From 2-01-FULL-45-10 sp964433975 (GTDB lineage Bacteria > Omnitrophota > Gorgyraeia > 2-01-FULL-45-10): a stretch of DNA of 20,927 bases. This document shows, piece by piece, positions 8,121-15,174 of the stretch (positions within the stretch are counted from its first letter, which is position 1; every line of letters starts with the position of its first letter). The stretch lies in NCBI GenBank assembly GCA_964433975.1, contig CAYSSS010000027.1, positions 1 to 20,927 of the forward strand. Reading direction: 5' to 3'. The position numbers and the translations under genes are program-made. Below the pieces are notes generated by a model. It did not search any database, was not told the DNA's origin, and saw only the letters and a program-made list of their open reading frames with translations.

Positions 8121-8202
8121 TGATGAGAGCCCTACCCCATTGCGTCATCCCTCGACTTTTCCGCCGTTTGAAGCAGGAGAGCCTCTCTAAATAATAACGG
8201 GC

Positions 8203-8231
8203 TTGACGGAATAAAGGCGGTGTGATATAGT
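8203..8231 (+). promoter_or_regulatory. Sigma-70-type promoter for the rplU operon
   Basis: The -35 box TTGACG (8203-8208) and -10 box TATAGT (8226-8231) are separated by 17 bases, the optimal spacing. Each box differs from consensus at one position. Transcription should start near 8238, about 95 bases before rplU. It separates the housekeeping block from the rng gene and the inverted-repeat element. Between the element and this promoter (8121-8202) I see no further feature. Confidence 0.75.
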
Positions 8232-8237
8232 AGACCG

Positions 8238-8333
8238 CTCAAAGTAAAGGAGAGGTCCTTCTCCAGCCGCGACTTGTTATAGGATTGGGGCGGGATCAGG
8301 ATCAAATTTGCTCCGCAAATTTGGAGGTAGTGG
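8238..8333 (+). promoter_or_regulatory. Structured 5' leader of rplU (candidate L21 autoregulatory leader)
   Basis: The predicted leader holds two hairpins. The first is GGAGA (8249-8253) with TCTCC (8260-8264). The second is a perfect 9-bp stem, CAAATTTGC (8303-8311) with GCAAATTTG (8315-8323), around the loop TCC. The second stem ends on the first base of the Shine-Dalgarno GGAGG (8323-8327), six bases before ATG 8334, so it could limit ribosome access. Ribosomal protein operons including L21 often have such leaders; autoregulation here is inferred. Confidence 0.5.
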
Positions 8334-8654
8334 ATGTACGCGGTAATTGAGACAGGCAGCAAGCAATATAAGGTGGCAAAGGACGACATAATCCTGATAG
8401 AGAGGCTTGAGGCCAAAGAGGGCAAGACCTTAAACTTACGAAACGTTCTTCTGGTAAAGGAAGGCAACTCGGTTCACGTAGGGTCACCGTACGTCAAGGG
8501 CGCCGGGGTCACCTGCGAAGTATTGGCCGAGGTACGCGGCGATAAGCTCATAGCTTACAAATATAAGAAGCGAAAGAGCTCAAAGAAGAAGATAGGTCAC
8601 AGGCAGAACCTGTTGAAGGTGAAGGTAAAATCTATCGAATTGAAGGAAGGATAA
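8334..8654 (+). CDS. rplU: Large-subunit ribosomal protein L21 (bL21)
   Basis: Structural protein of the 50S subunit that binds 23S rRNA. The 106 aa begin with MYAVIETGSKQYKV, the family's signature start, and end in the basic rRNA-binding segment YKYKKRKSSKKKIGHRQ, both typical. ATG 8334 has a strong GGAGG six bases upstream. rpmA follows after four bases, the near-universal rplU-rpmA pair. Confidence 0.97.
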   Translation: MYAVIETGSKQYKVAKDDIILIERLEAKEGKTLNLRNVLLVKEGNSVHVGSPYVKGAGVTCEVLAEVRGDKLIAYKYKKRKSSKKKIGHRQNLLKVKVKSIELKEG

Positions 8655-8658
8655 TACA

Positions 8659-8886
8659 ATGGCACACGTAGTCAATGGCCGCGACGGCCAGCCGAAGATG
8701 CTCGGAGTCAAGAAGTATGAAGGCCAGACGATCAGGACCGGCGGCATCATATTGAGACAGCGGGGCATGAGCTTTAAGGCGGGCGTGAACGTAGGCATAG
8801 GCAGAGACCACACATTATTCGCTCTAATCGATGGCAAGGTTAAGTTCGATCCGAGACGGATCGTGAGCGTCATATCTAAAAGTTAA
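8659..8886 (+). CDS. rpmA: Large-subunit ribosomal protein L27 (bL27), short N-terminal tail
   Basis: 50S protein whose N-terminal tail reaches the peptidyl-transferase centre. The body is typical: NGRDGQPKMLGVKKYEGQ, RQRGMSFKAG, VGIGRDHTLFALIDGKVKF. At 75 aa it is shorter than usual because the segment between MAH and NGRD is VV rather than the usual Lys/Gly-rich stretch (KKGGGST-like), a loss of about six residues. A good Shine-Dalgarno (AAGGAAGGA, about 8643-8651) precedes ATG 8659, and I see no longer in-frame start, so the short tail appears genuine unless there is a sequence error. Confidence 0.95.
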   Translation: MAHVVNGRDGQPKMLGVKKYEGQTIRTGGIILRQRGMSFKAGVNVGIGRDHTLFALIDGKVKFDPRRIVSVISKS

Positions 8887-8908
8887 TACCACAATCGGAA
8901 GTTAGACA

Positions 8909-9895
8909 GTGTTTGTAGACCAGGCCAAAATCTATCTTAAGGCCGGCGGCGGCGGCAAGGGCTGTCATAGCATATTTCATGACAGGTACCACAAATACGG
9001 CCAGCCTGACGGCGGCGAGGGCGGTAAGGGCGCCGATGTGGTATTCAGAGCCGACGATAACATACAGACGCTCCTCGATTTTCAATACCACCAGCACTTC
9101 GAAGCCGAATCCGGCAGTCACGGAAGCTCCAATCATAAAAAGGGCAGGTATGGCAAGGACCTCGTGATAAAGGTCCCGCCCGGTACTTTAATAAAGGACA
9201 CGGCAACGGGTCTCGTCCTTAGGGAGCTGATCAAGAACGGCGACTCAGTTGTGATCGCCAGGGGCGGCCCTGGCGGCAGGGGAAACTCGAGGAACAGGCC
9301 GGCTACCTCAGGAATGCCCGGAGAAGAGAAGAGAGTTGTCTTAGAATTAAAGCTTATCGCCGATGTGGGCATAGTAGGTTACCCCAACGCCGGAAAATCG
9401 ACTCTCATATCAAAGATATCGAGCGCCAGACCAAAGATAGCGAATTATCCTTTTACGACCAAGGTGCCGGTTCTTGGTGTCGTGAAGGTTCACAAAGACG
9501 AGCATCTGGTCTTCGCCGAGGTGCCGGGCTTGATTGAAGGGGCGCATCTCGGCAGGGGCTTAGGTGACAGGTTCCTAAGGCATGTTGAAAGGACCAAGAC
9601 CCTGATACACCTGATAGATATATCGGGTTTCGAGGGTAGAGATCCATATAAAGATCATGTGAGCTTGAATAAGGAGCTGAGGCTCTACAGTAAAGAGCTT
9701 ATGAAGAAACCCCATATCATAGCCCTGAATAAGTGCGATATAGAGGGCGCGAAGGAGAACGTAAAGAAGTTCAAAAGGCATGTACCCGGCAAGAAGGTAT
9801 ATGTCTTGTCGGCGGCTACGGGTGAAGGTATAAAGGAAATGCTCAGTGCCGTCTACAAAAACGTGAAGAGCTTGAAAGAGAATGTCAAAAAATAA
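8909..9895 (+). CDS. obgE: Obg/CgtA family ribosome-assembly GTPase
   Basis: GTPase that acts in late 50S assembly and stress signalling. The glycine-rich Obg fold (1-155, with GGGGKGCHS and QPDGGEGGKGADV) is followed by the G domain: G1 GYPNAGKST (157-165), G2 TT (183-184), G4 NKCD (274-277) and G5 SAA (301-303). At 328 aa there is no C-terminal OCT domain, as in many Obg proteins. Two oddities are present: G3 reads EVPG at 204-207 where DxPG is expected, and switch I reads TTKVPVLG where TTLxPNLG is usual. GTG 8909 is the start, aligning MFVDQAKIYLKAG with the family N-terminus. proB overlaps its end by 14 bases. Confidence 0.95.
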   Translation: MFVDQAKIYLKAGGGGKGCHSIFHDRYHKYGQPDGGEGGKGADVVFRADDNIQTLLDFQYHQHFEAESGSHGSSNHKKGRYGKDLVIKVPPGTLIKDTATGLVLRELIKNGDSVVIARGGPGGRGNSRNRPATSGMPGEEKRVVLELKLIADVGIVGYPNAGKSTLISKISSARPKIANYPFTTKVPVLGVVKVHKDEHLVFAEVPGLIEGAHLGRGLGDRFLRHVERTKTLIHLIDISGFEGRDPYKDHVSLNKELRLYSKELMKKPHIIALNKCDIEGAKENVKKFKRHVPGKKVYVLSAATGEGIKEMLSAVYKNVKSLKENVKK

Positions 9896-10970
9896 GGTAG
9901 TCGTAATAAAGATTGGAACAAAGGTCATAACTTCCTCCGACAAATCTTTGGACAGGGTTCTGCTCAAGGGCCTTACGGGACAGGTATCCGACATCCTTGA
10001 TAAGGGTTACAGGGTCATAGTCGTCACGTCCGGGGCAATAGGCGCGGGGATGGGGCTTTTGGGTATGAAGAAGAGGCCCGTTAAACTGGAAGAGCTGCAG
10101 GCAACGGCTTCTATAGGCCAGAGCCATCTGATGCATCTTTACAGCGATTATTTTAAAGAGCGCGGTTACCTGGCGGGGCAGATATTGTTAACCCAGGAAG
10201 ATTTTAACGACAGGGCCAGATATCTTAATATCAAAAAAACGATCGAAACGCTCTATTCCCATAAAGCGGTTCCTATAATAAATGAGAACGATACCGTTTC
10301 TACAGAGGAGATAAAGTGCGGTGATAATGACAGGCTGTCGTGCCTCGTCAGCGATCTGTGCCGCGCCGAGATGCTGGTACTTTTGACCGATGTAGACGGA
10401 CTTCTTGATGAGAGATATAGCGTCGTAGATGTCGTGGATGATATGAACTCCAGGGTCACGAAGCTGGCGAGGGAGAGCTTGTGCGAATTGGGCACCGGCG
10501 GCATGGCATCGAAGCTGGAGTCGATAGGGAGGGCGACGGCGTCAGGGATAGAGTGCGTAATAGCGAACGGCAAGACTAAGAATATAATAGTCGATATAAT
10601 CGACGGTAAGCGCGTGGGCACCCGCTTCAAAAGCTCCGGGACAAAGCTCCTGGCGAGGAAGAGATGGATAGCTTTTTCATCTAAACCAAGAGGGTCGATA
10701 TCCGTCGATAGCGGCGCGAAGGAAGCGCTATCGCATAAAAATAGGAGTTTGCTCGCCTCCGGCATAGTCGATGTCGTTGGTCAGTTCGTTGCCGGCGATG
10801 TCGTGGGGATAGCTGACAAGAGTTCTAAAGAGTTCGCCAGAGGGATCGCCAACTATTCTTCGTCCGAGCTATTAAAGATAAGAGGTTTAAAAACTCACGA
10901 GATCAAGAACGCTCTGGGGTATAAGGCCGAGGATGAAGTTGTCCATAAAGATGATCTGGTGATATTATGA
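9882..10970 (+). CDS. proB: Glutamate 5-kinase
   Basis: Catalyses ATP-dependent phosphorylation of glutamate, the first step of proline synthesis. The amino-acid-kinase domain covers about residues 1-260: VVIKIGTKVIT near the N-terminus, TSGAIGAGMGLLG, NENDTVST, NDRLSCLVSDL, LLTDVDGLLD and GTGGMASKLES. A C-terminal PUA domain (about 275-355) makes the 362 aa the full-length PUA-containing form. ATG 9882 lies inside the obgE end, and the stop overlaps proA in ATGA, so obgE, proB and proA are probably translationally coupled. Feedback inhibition by proline is known in the family but cannot be read from the sequence. Confidence 0.96.
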   Translation: MSKNKVVVIKIGTKVITSSDKSLDRVLLKGLTGQVSDILDKGYRVIVVTSGAIGAGMGLLGMKKRPVKLEELQATASIGQSHLMHLYSDYFKERGYLAGQILLTQEDFNDRARYLNIKKTIETLYSHKAVPIINENDTVSTEEIKCGDNDRLSCLVSDLCRAEMLVLLTDVDGLLDERYSVVDVVDDMNSRVTKLARESLCELGTGGMASKLESIGRATASGIECVIANGKTKNIIVDIIDGKRVGTRFKSSGTKLLARKRWIAFSSKPRGSISVDSGAKEALSHKNRSLLASGIVDVVGQFVAGDVVGIADKSSKEFARGIANYSSSELLKIRGLKTHEIKNALGYKAEDEVVHKDDLVIL

Positions 10971-12217
10971 CCGCCGATATAAAAGCATTGTGCCAAAGAG
11001 CCAAAGACGCATCGCGTAGGATGGCTATACTCGATACGAAAGTCAAGGTGACGGCGCTTAAGTCGATGGCGAAGGCCCTGACGGATAACTCATCGCATAT
11101 AATCAGAGAGAACCTTAAGGATATAGGAAACGCTAAAAATAACAATATCTCCAAAGCGCTTATCGACAGATTGACTCTGGACGAAAGACGCATAAAAGCG
11201 ATGGCGGATTCGCTTATAGATATCGCAAAGTTGAAAGATCCCGTGGGCCAGGTGCTGGAGACCATAAGAAGGCCCAACGCCCTTTTGATAAAGAAGGTGC
11301 GTGTTCCCATAGGAGTGATCCTCTGTCTGTACGAATCGCGTCCCAATGTCACGAGCGACTGCGTGGGGCTATCTATAAAATCCGGCAATTGCGTCATATT
11401 GAGGGGCGGCAGCGATGCCATAAATTCCAATACGGCAATATTCGAGTCCCTGAATAAAGTGGCCTTGAAGAATAATATCCCCGAGGGTGCCATAACGATG
11501 ATCGGCCAGACCGACAGAGCTATCGTGGGCGATCTTCTGTCACAGGAAGGCCTAATAGACCTTGTCATACCGCGTGGCGGAGAATCCCTGATAAGGGAGG
11601 TCACGGCCAATTCCAAGATCCCGGTGATGAAACACTATAAAGGAGTATGCCATACCTACGTTGATGAGTCCGCAGATCTCGATATGGCTACGCACATATG
11701 TTTTAACGCCAAGGTCCAGAGGCCCGGTGTATGCAACGCCATGGAGACGATGCTCGTCCACAGGAGTATAGCGAAGAAGTTCCTTCCCCGGATGATAGGG
11801 ATCTTAAAAGAAGCCGGCGTCGAAGTACGCGGCTGTCTCGAGACAAAGAATATCGTCGGCGGCATTAATGACGCCCAAGAAGATGATTGGTATGCCGAAT
11901 ATTTAGACCTGATATTATCCGTAAAGGTGGTCGGCTCTCTGGATGAAGCGATAGAACATATAATGAAATACGGCTCATATCATTCCGACGCGATAGTTAC
12001 CGGGAAGAAGGCCGCGGCGGAAAAATTCTTAAATGAAGTGGACTCCGCCTGCGTTTACGTTAACGCGTCGACCCGATTTACCGACGGAGGTCAGTTCGGC
12101 AAGGGCGCGGAGATAGGCATATCGACCGACAAGATACATGCGCGTGGGCCGGTGGGCCTAGAGGAACTGACTTCGTATAAGTACGTGATATACGGCAAGG
12201 GGCAGATCAGAAAGTAG
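10967..12217 (+). CDS. proA: Gamma-glutamyl phosphate reductase
   Basis: NADPH-dependent reduction of glutamyl 5-phosphate to the semialdehyde, the second step of proline synthesis. The aldehyde-dehydrogenase fold of 416 aa is normal for ProA. Recognisable segments are IGVILCLYESRPNVT, VILRGGSDAINSN and the catalytic cysteine C256 in VQRPGVCNAMETML. The C-terminal RFTDGGQFGKGAEIGIST and ARGPVGLEELTSYKY are family signatures. ATG 10967 overlaps the proB stop by four bases. No proC is in the window. Confidence 0.97.
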   Translation: MTADIKALCQRAKDASRRMAILDTKVKVTALKSMAKALTDNSSHIIRENLKDIGNAKNNNISKALIDRLTLDERRIKAMADSLIDIAKLKDPVGQVLETIRRPNALLIKKVRVPIGVILCLYESRPNVTSDCVGLSIKSGNCVILRGGSDAINSNTAIFESLNKVALKNNIPEGAITMIGQTDRAIVGDLLSQEGLIDLVIPRGGESLIREVTANSKIPVMKHYKGVCHTYVDESADLDMATHICFNAKVQRPGVCNAMETMLVHRSIAKKFLPRMIGILKEAGVEVRGCLETKNIVGGINDAQEDDWYAEYLDLILSVKVVGSLDEAIEHIMKYGSYHSDAIVTGKKAAAEKFLNEVDSACVYVNASTRFTDGGQFGKGAEIGISTDKIHARGPVGLEELTSYKYVIYGKGQIRK

Positions 12218-12229
12218 AGGCTATTTACA

Positions 12230-12814
12230 ATGCGCATCGGGATACTTGGCGGCACATTTAATCCGATACATATAGGACACCTGATACTGGCCGAAGAAGC
12301 GCACTTCAAGCTTAAGCTGGATAAGCTTGTATTCGTTCCGGCTTTTGTTCCGCCGCACAAGAGCTCGTCCGAAGTCATAAGCGCCAGGGACAGGTTGGAG
12401 ATGGTGCGGATTGCCATAGAGGATAATCCGGCTTTCGAGGTGTCGACGTTTGAGGTAGATTCAAAGAAGAAGTCGTACTCAATAGATACATTGAAGGAAT
12501 TCCGCGGCGTATACGGTGAAGATGTTCAACTATGCTTCATCACAGGCTCTGACTCGCTGAAAGACCTCTTCTCGTGGAAGAATATAAACGATATATTCAA
12601 GATATCGAAATTCATAGTGGCAAACAGGCCCGGGTATCCGATGAAGGAGGTGCCTAAAGAGGTCGATACCGTTGTTATCACCCCAATAGAGGTATCATCC
12701 GAAGACATAAGGAGACGGCTTACCGAAGGCAGGTCGATACGGTATCTGGTGCCGGAAAAGGTGCGTAAATACATACTTGATCGCAAGCTCTACTTGACCA
12801 AGAGCAATTTGTAG
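12230..12814 (+). CDS. nadD: Nicotinate-nucleotide adenylyltransferase
   Basis: Transfers AMP from ATP to nicotinate mononucleotide in NAD synthesis. The nucleotidyltransferase motif GGTFNPIHIGH (residues 6-16) carries Asn where Asp is more common. PAFVPPHK, SYSIDTL and the C-terminal ISSTEIR-like motif (here SSEDIRRRL) with the YLVPEKVRKYI tail complete the family pattern. The 194 aa are typical. It starts 12 bases after proA; the proA-nadD-rsfS linkage is common in bacteria. The 3' end overlaps the -35 and spacer of the next promoter. Confidence 0.95.
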   Translation: MRIGILGGTFNPIHIGHLILAEEAHFKLKLDKLVFVPAFVPPHKSSSEVISARDRLEMVRIAIEDNPAFEVSTFEVDSKKKSYSIDTLKEFRGVYGEDVQLCFITGSDSLKDLFSWKNINDIFKISKFIVANRPGYPMKEVPKEVDTVVITPIEVSSEDIRRRLTEGRSIRYLVPEKVRKYILDRKLYLTKSNL

Positions 12815-12822
12815 TGTATAAT
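12794..12822 (+). promoter_or_regulatory. Near-consensus sigma-70 promoter
   Basis: TTGACC (12794-12799), a 17-base spacer and a perfect TATAAT (12817-12822). It overlaps the 3' end of nadD. The start point should lie near 12829-12830, giving a leader of about 20 bases that consists mainly of the Shine-Dalgarno of the 47-aa gene. It may also drive rsfS and argS downstream. Confidence 0.75.
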
Positions 12823-12850
12823 TTTTTAACTACGAAGGAGGTGATTTGAA

Positions 12851-12994
12851 ATGGCAGAGACAGGATATTGCGTAAAGTGTAAAGCGAAGAAAGAGATGAA
12901 AGATACGCAGAACGTCACCATGAAGAATGGGCGTAAAGCGATGAAGGGCAAATGCACAAGCTGCGGCACAGGCATGTATAAGATAATTAAATAG
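12851..12994 (+). CDS. Small zinc-ribbon protein (DUF5679-like), 47 aa
   Basis: The 47 codons from ATG 12851 to TAG 12992-12994 include two CxxC pairs: C7/C10 in YCVKCKAKKEM and C35/C38 in CTSCGTGM. That is a compact zinc ribbon. The central NVTMKNGRKAMKGKC resembles the DUF5679 family as I know it (YCVKCK, then TMKNGR, then CxxCGT). The Shine-Dalgarno AAGGAGGTGA (12835-12844) is complementary to the 16S 3' end over about ten bases, nine bases from ATG when counted from GGAGG. The function of the family is not known to me. High Lys content and the ribosome-biogenesis neighbours suggest an RNA or ribosome partner, which is inference. Confidence 0.85.
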   Translation: MAETGYCVKCKAKKEMKDTQNVTMKNGRKAMKGKCTSCGTGMYKIIK

Positions 12995-13025
12995 TATCTG
13001 TTTTTCTAAAAAGAGGTGAAGTTTT

Positions 13026-13496
13026 ATAGAGTCTAAGTCTAAGGCCCTGGCCATAGCTAGTGCCGCTTCCGATAAAAAGGCGCTCGATATAGTTACGCTG
13101 GATATGCGCAAGTTTCCGAGCGTCTCCAACTATTTTGTGATCGCGAGCGGCTCATCCACTACACAGGTCAGGGCTATATCCGAAAATATAGTAGATCGTC
13201 TTAAGGCCAAGGGCGAGCGGGTCTGGCATATCGAAGGCGCTCGCGAAGCCCTTTGGGTCCTTCTCGACTGCGGTGACGTGGTAGCGCACGTATTCCTTGA
13301 AGAAACGCGCCGTTTCTACAAGCTGGAGAAGCTTTGGGGCGGCGCTCCCAGGAAGAAGCCTTCGAAGAGCTCTAAAGCGAAGCCGCGCGCCAGGGCGCTA
13401 TTGAGGTCAAAAAAAGCCGCGAAGAGATCTGCCGGCAAAAAAAAGAGGCAAAATGTATCATGGCGGAATCGAAAAAGAGGTCGTCCTATTAGTTGA
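13026..13496 (+). CDS. rsfS: Ribosomal silencing factor RsfS, probable AUA start, basic tail
   Basis: RsfS (Iojap/YbeB) binds L14 and blocks subunit joining when nutrients are low. The core reads DKKALDIVTLDM, YFVIASGSSTTQVRAI, REALWVLLDCGDVVAHVF and RRFYKLEKLWGG. The first ATG in frame (13104) would cut off the conserved first helix and strand. The frame upstream is open only back to TGA 13017-13019. Codon ATA 13026 lies seven bases after AAGAGGTG and puts the N-terminus exactly where the family begins, so I choose AUA; CTG 13047 is the alternative. The tail after LEKLW is about 45 residues of Lys/Arg-rich sequence, and its last 44 bases overlap argS. Confidence 0.82.
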   Translation: MESKSKALAIASAASDKKALDIVTLDMRKFPSVSNYFVIASGSSTTQVRAISENIVDRLKAKGERVWHIEGAREALWVLLDCGDVVAHVFLEETRRFYKLEKLWGGAPRKKPSKSSKAKPRARALLRSKKAAKRSAGKKKRQNVSWRNRKRGRPIS

Positions 13497-15138
13497 GAAC
13501 TCCTTAAAAGAGGTTCTCAGCTCTCTCAGGACCCCTGCCGCTAAACCCCACGAAACGATACCTGCATTAGAGGTCCCCAAAGAGAGGTCTCATGGAGACA
13601 TATCCACAAATATAGCGATGAGGCTCGTCCGTCTTTCAGGCGGCAAGAGCCCTGTCGATTTCGCAGAGCTCATCGCGAGTAAGGCGAGACGCGCTTTAGC
13701 CTCATCCGGCATCAAGAGCGATATAGAAAAGATAGAGGTCAAGCCCCCCGGGTTCATAAATTTCTTCTTAAGCAAAGACTGTCTTTATAAGGTGCTGCTC
13801 GACATAGAACGTGAGCAGGATAATTACGGCAGGACGAGCATATGCCGCGATAAAAATATACAATTGGAGTTCGTGAGCGCCAACCCTACGGGTCCACTGA
13901 CCATAGCTCACGGCAGGCAGGCCGCTATAGGCGATTCGCTCGCCAATATCCTTGCATACATAGGCTGTGAAGTGAGCAGGGAATATTATGTGAATGACGA
14001 AGGCAACCAGATGAATACGCTTGGAAATTCGGTCCGTGCGCGTTACCGCGAGCTGTGCGGCATCAAGGAAGAGTTCCCGCCGGATGGATACAGGGGCACC
14101 TATGTAAATGATATAGCCCGGGATCTCCTGGAAAAGTACGGTAAAAAATATATAGAAGACCCGGATACAAAGATCTTTAGAGAGGTTGGGCTTAAGTGGA
14201 TACTAAATGATATAAAAAAAGACCTGAAAGATTTCGGGGTGAAGTTCGATGTATGGTACAGCCAGGAGAGCTTGAGGAGGTCGGGCAAGATAGGAAAGGC
14301 GCTCGAACTTATAAAGGATAAGGGCTATCTCTTCCAGGAGGACGGGGCCACATGGTTCCGTTCGACGGAGTTTGGCGATGATAAGGACAGGGTCCTGATA
14401 AAGTCCGACGGCTCCTACACATATCTGGCCCCGGATATAGCTTACCACCTTGACAAATACAGGCGCGGCTTCAGGAGCCTTATAGATATATGGGGGCCGG
14501 ACCACCATGGATACATCCCCCGAATGAAGGCCGCCATCCAGGCGCTCGGTTTCGACAAAGACTCGCTTTCGGTCATAATAGCGCAACTCGCCACTCTATA
14601 TAAGGACGGCAAGGTAGTTAAGATGTCGACAAGGGCGGGCGAATTCGTGACTCTACGCGAGGTCATGGATGAGGTGGGTAAGGACGTTGCGCGCTTCGCC
14701 TTTCTTATGAGGAAGGTGTCGAGCCATCTGGACTTTGACCTTGATAAGCTTAAAGAAGAGTCGATGGAGAACCCTGTATATTACATACAGTACGCTCACG
14801 CGCGCATCTGGTCAATACTCGAATTCAGCAAGGACGCCAATCTTTCATCAAAGTTCAAATCAGTCTTACTGAAAGAGCCGGAGGAGCTTTCGATCTTAAG
14901 GATCCTGCGTCAGTTCCCTCTCGTAGTGATGATAAGCGCTAATTCGCTCGAACCGTACGTAGTCCTTCAGTACCTGCAGGATCTCGCCGCGGCATTCCAT
15001 TCGTTCTATAACAAGCATAGGGTAGTATGCGATGATCCGGACCTGTCGAGGGCGAGACTCGTTCTCGTGAATTGCGTCAGGATCACGCTGGCCAACGGCC
15101 TTGGACTGCTCGGAGTATCCCTGCCTCGCAAGATGTAG
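13453..15138 (+). CDS. argS: Arginyl-tRNA synthetase
   Basis: Class I synthetase that charges tRNA-Arg. The 561 aa match the usual length. In order: N-terminal Add1 domain (about 1-115), catalytic domain with NPTGPLTIAHGRQA (144-157, the HIGH region) and the KMSKS-equivalent KMSTR (390-394), and a C-terminal DALR anticodon-binding domain (from about 440) ending LGLLGVSLPRKM. The HIGH tetrad reads TIAH, a departure at three positions from the class consensus; Thr at the first place is seen in some ArgRS, Ala at the third is less usual. ATG 13453 has AAGAGG at 13443-13448 and lies within the rsfS end. Confidence 0.96.
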   Translation: MYHGGIEKEVVLLVENSLKEVLSSLRTPAAKPHETIPALEVPKERSHGDISTNIAMRLVRLSGGKSPVDFAELIASKARRALASSGIKSDIEKIEVKPPGFINFFLSKDCLYKVLLDIEREQDNYGRTSICRDKNIQLEFVSANPTGPLTIAHGRQAAIGDSLANILAYIGCEVSREYYVNDEGNQMNTLGNSVRARYRELCGIKEEFPPDGYRGTYVNDIARDLLEKYGKKYIEDPDTKIFREVGLKWILNDIKKDLKDFGVKFDVWYSQESLRRSGKIGKALELIKDKGYLFQEDGATWFRSTEFGDDKDRVLIKSDGSYTYLAPDIAYHLDKYRRGFRSLIDIWGPDHHGYIPRMKAAIQALGFDKDSLSVIIAQLATLYKDGKVVKMSTRAGEFVTLREVMDEVGKDVARFAFLMRKVSSHLDFDLDKLKEESMENPVYYIQYAHARIWSILEFSKDANLSSKFKSVLLKEPEELSILRILRQFPLVVMISANSLEPYVVLQYLQDLAAAFHSFYNKHRVVCDDPDLSRARLVLVNCVRITLANGLGLLGVSLPRKM

Positions 15139-15174
15139 AATAAAATAGGTGTCAAAAGTGAGCGCCTCATCTCC

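Noticed and set aside
10903..11616. Long antisense reading frame (237 codons) opposite proA
   Set aside because: It shows no recognisable family and no ribosome site, and lies wholly across a well-conserved gene; a by-product of codon bias.
12981..13005. Terminator-like AGATA/TATCT stem followed by GTTTTT after the zinc-ribbon gene
   Set aside because: The five-base AT-rich stem with a nine-base loop is too weak to claim as an intrinsic terminator.
13104..13496. rsfS starting at the first ATG (13104)
   Set aside because: It deletes the conserved N-terminal helix and first strand; the Shine-Dalgarno lies about 85 bases further upstream.
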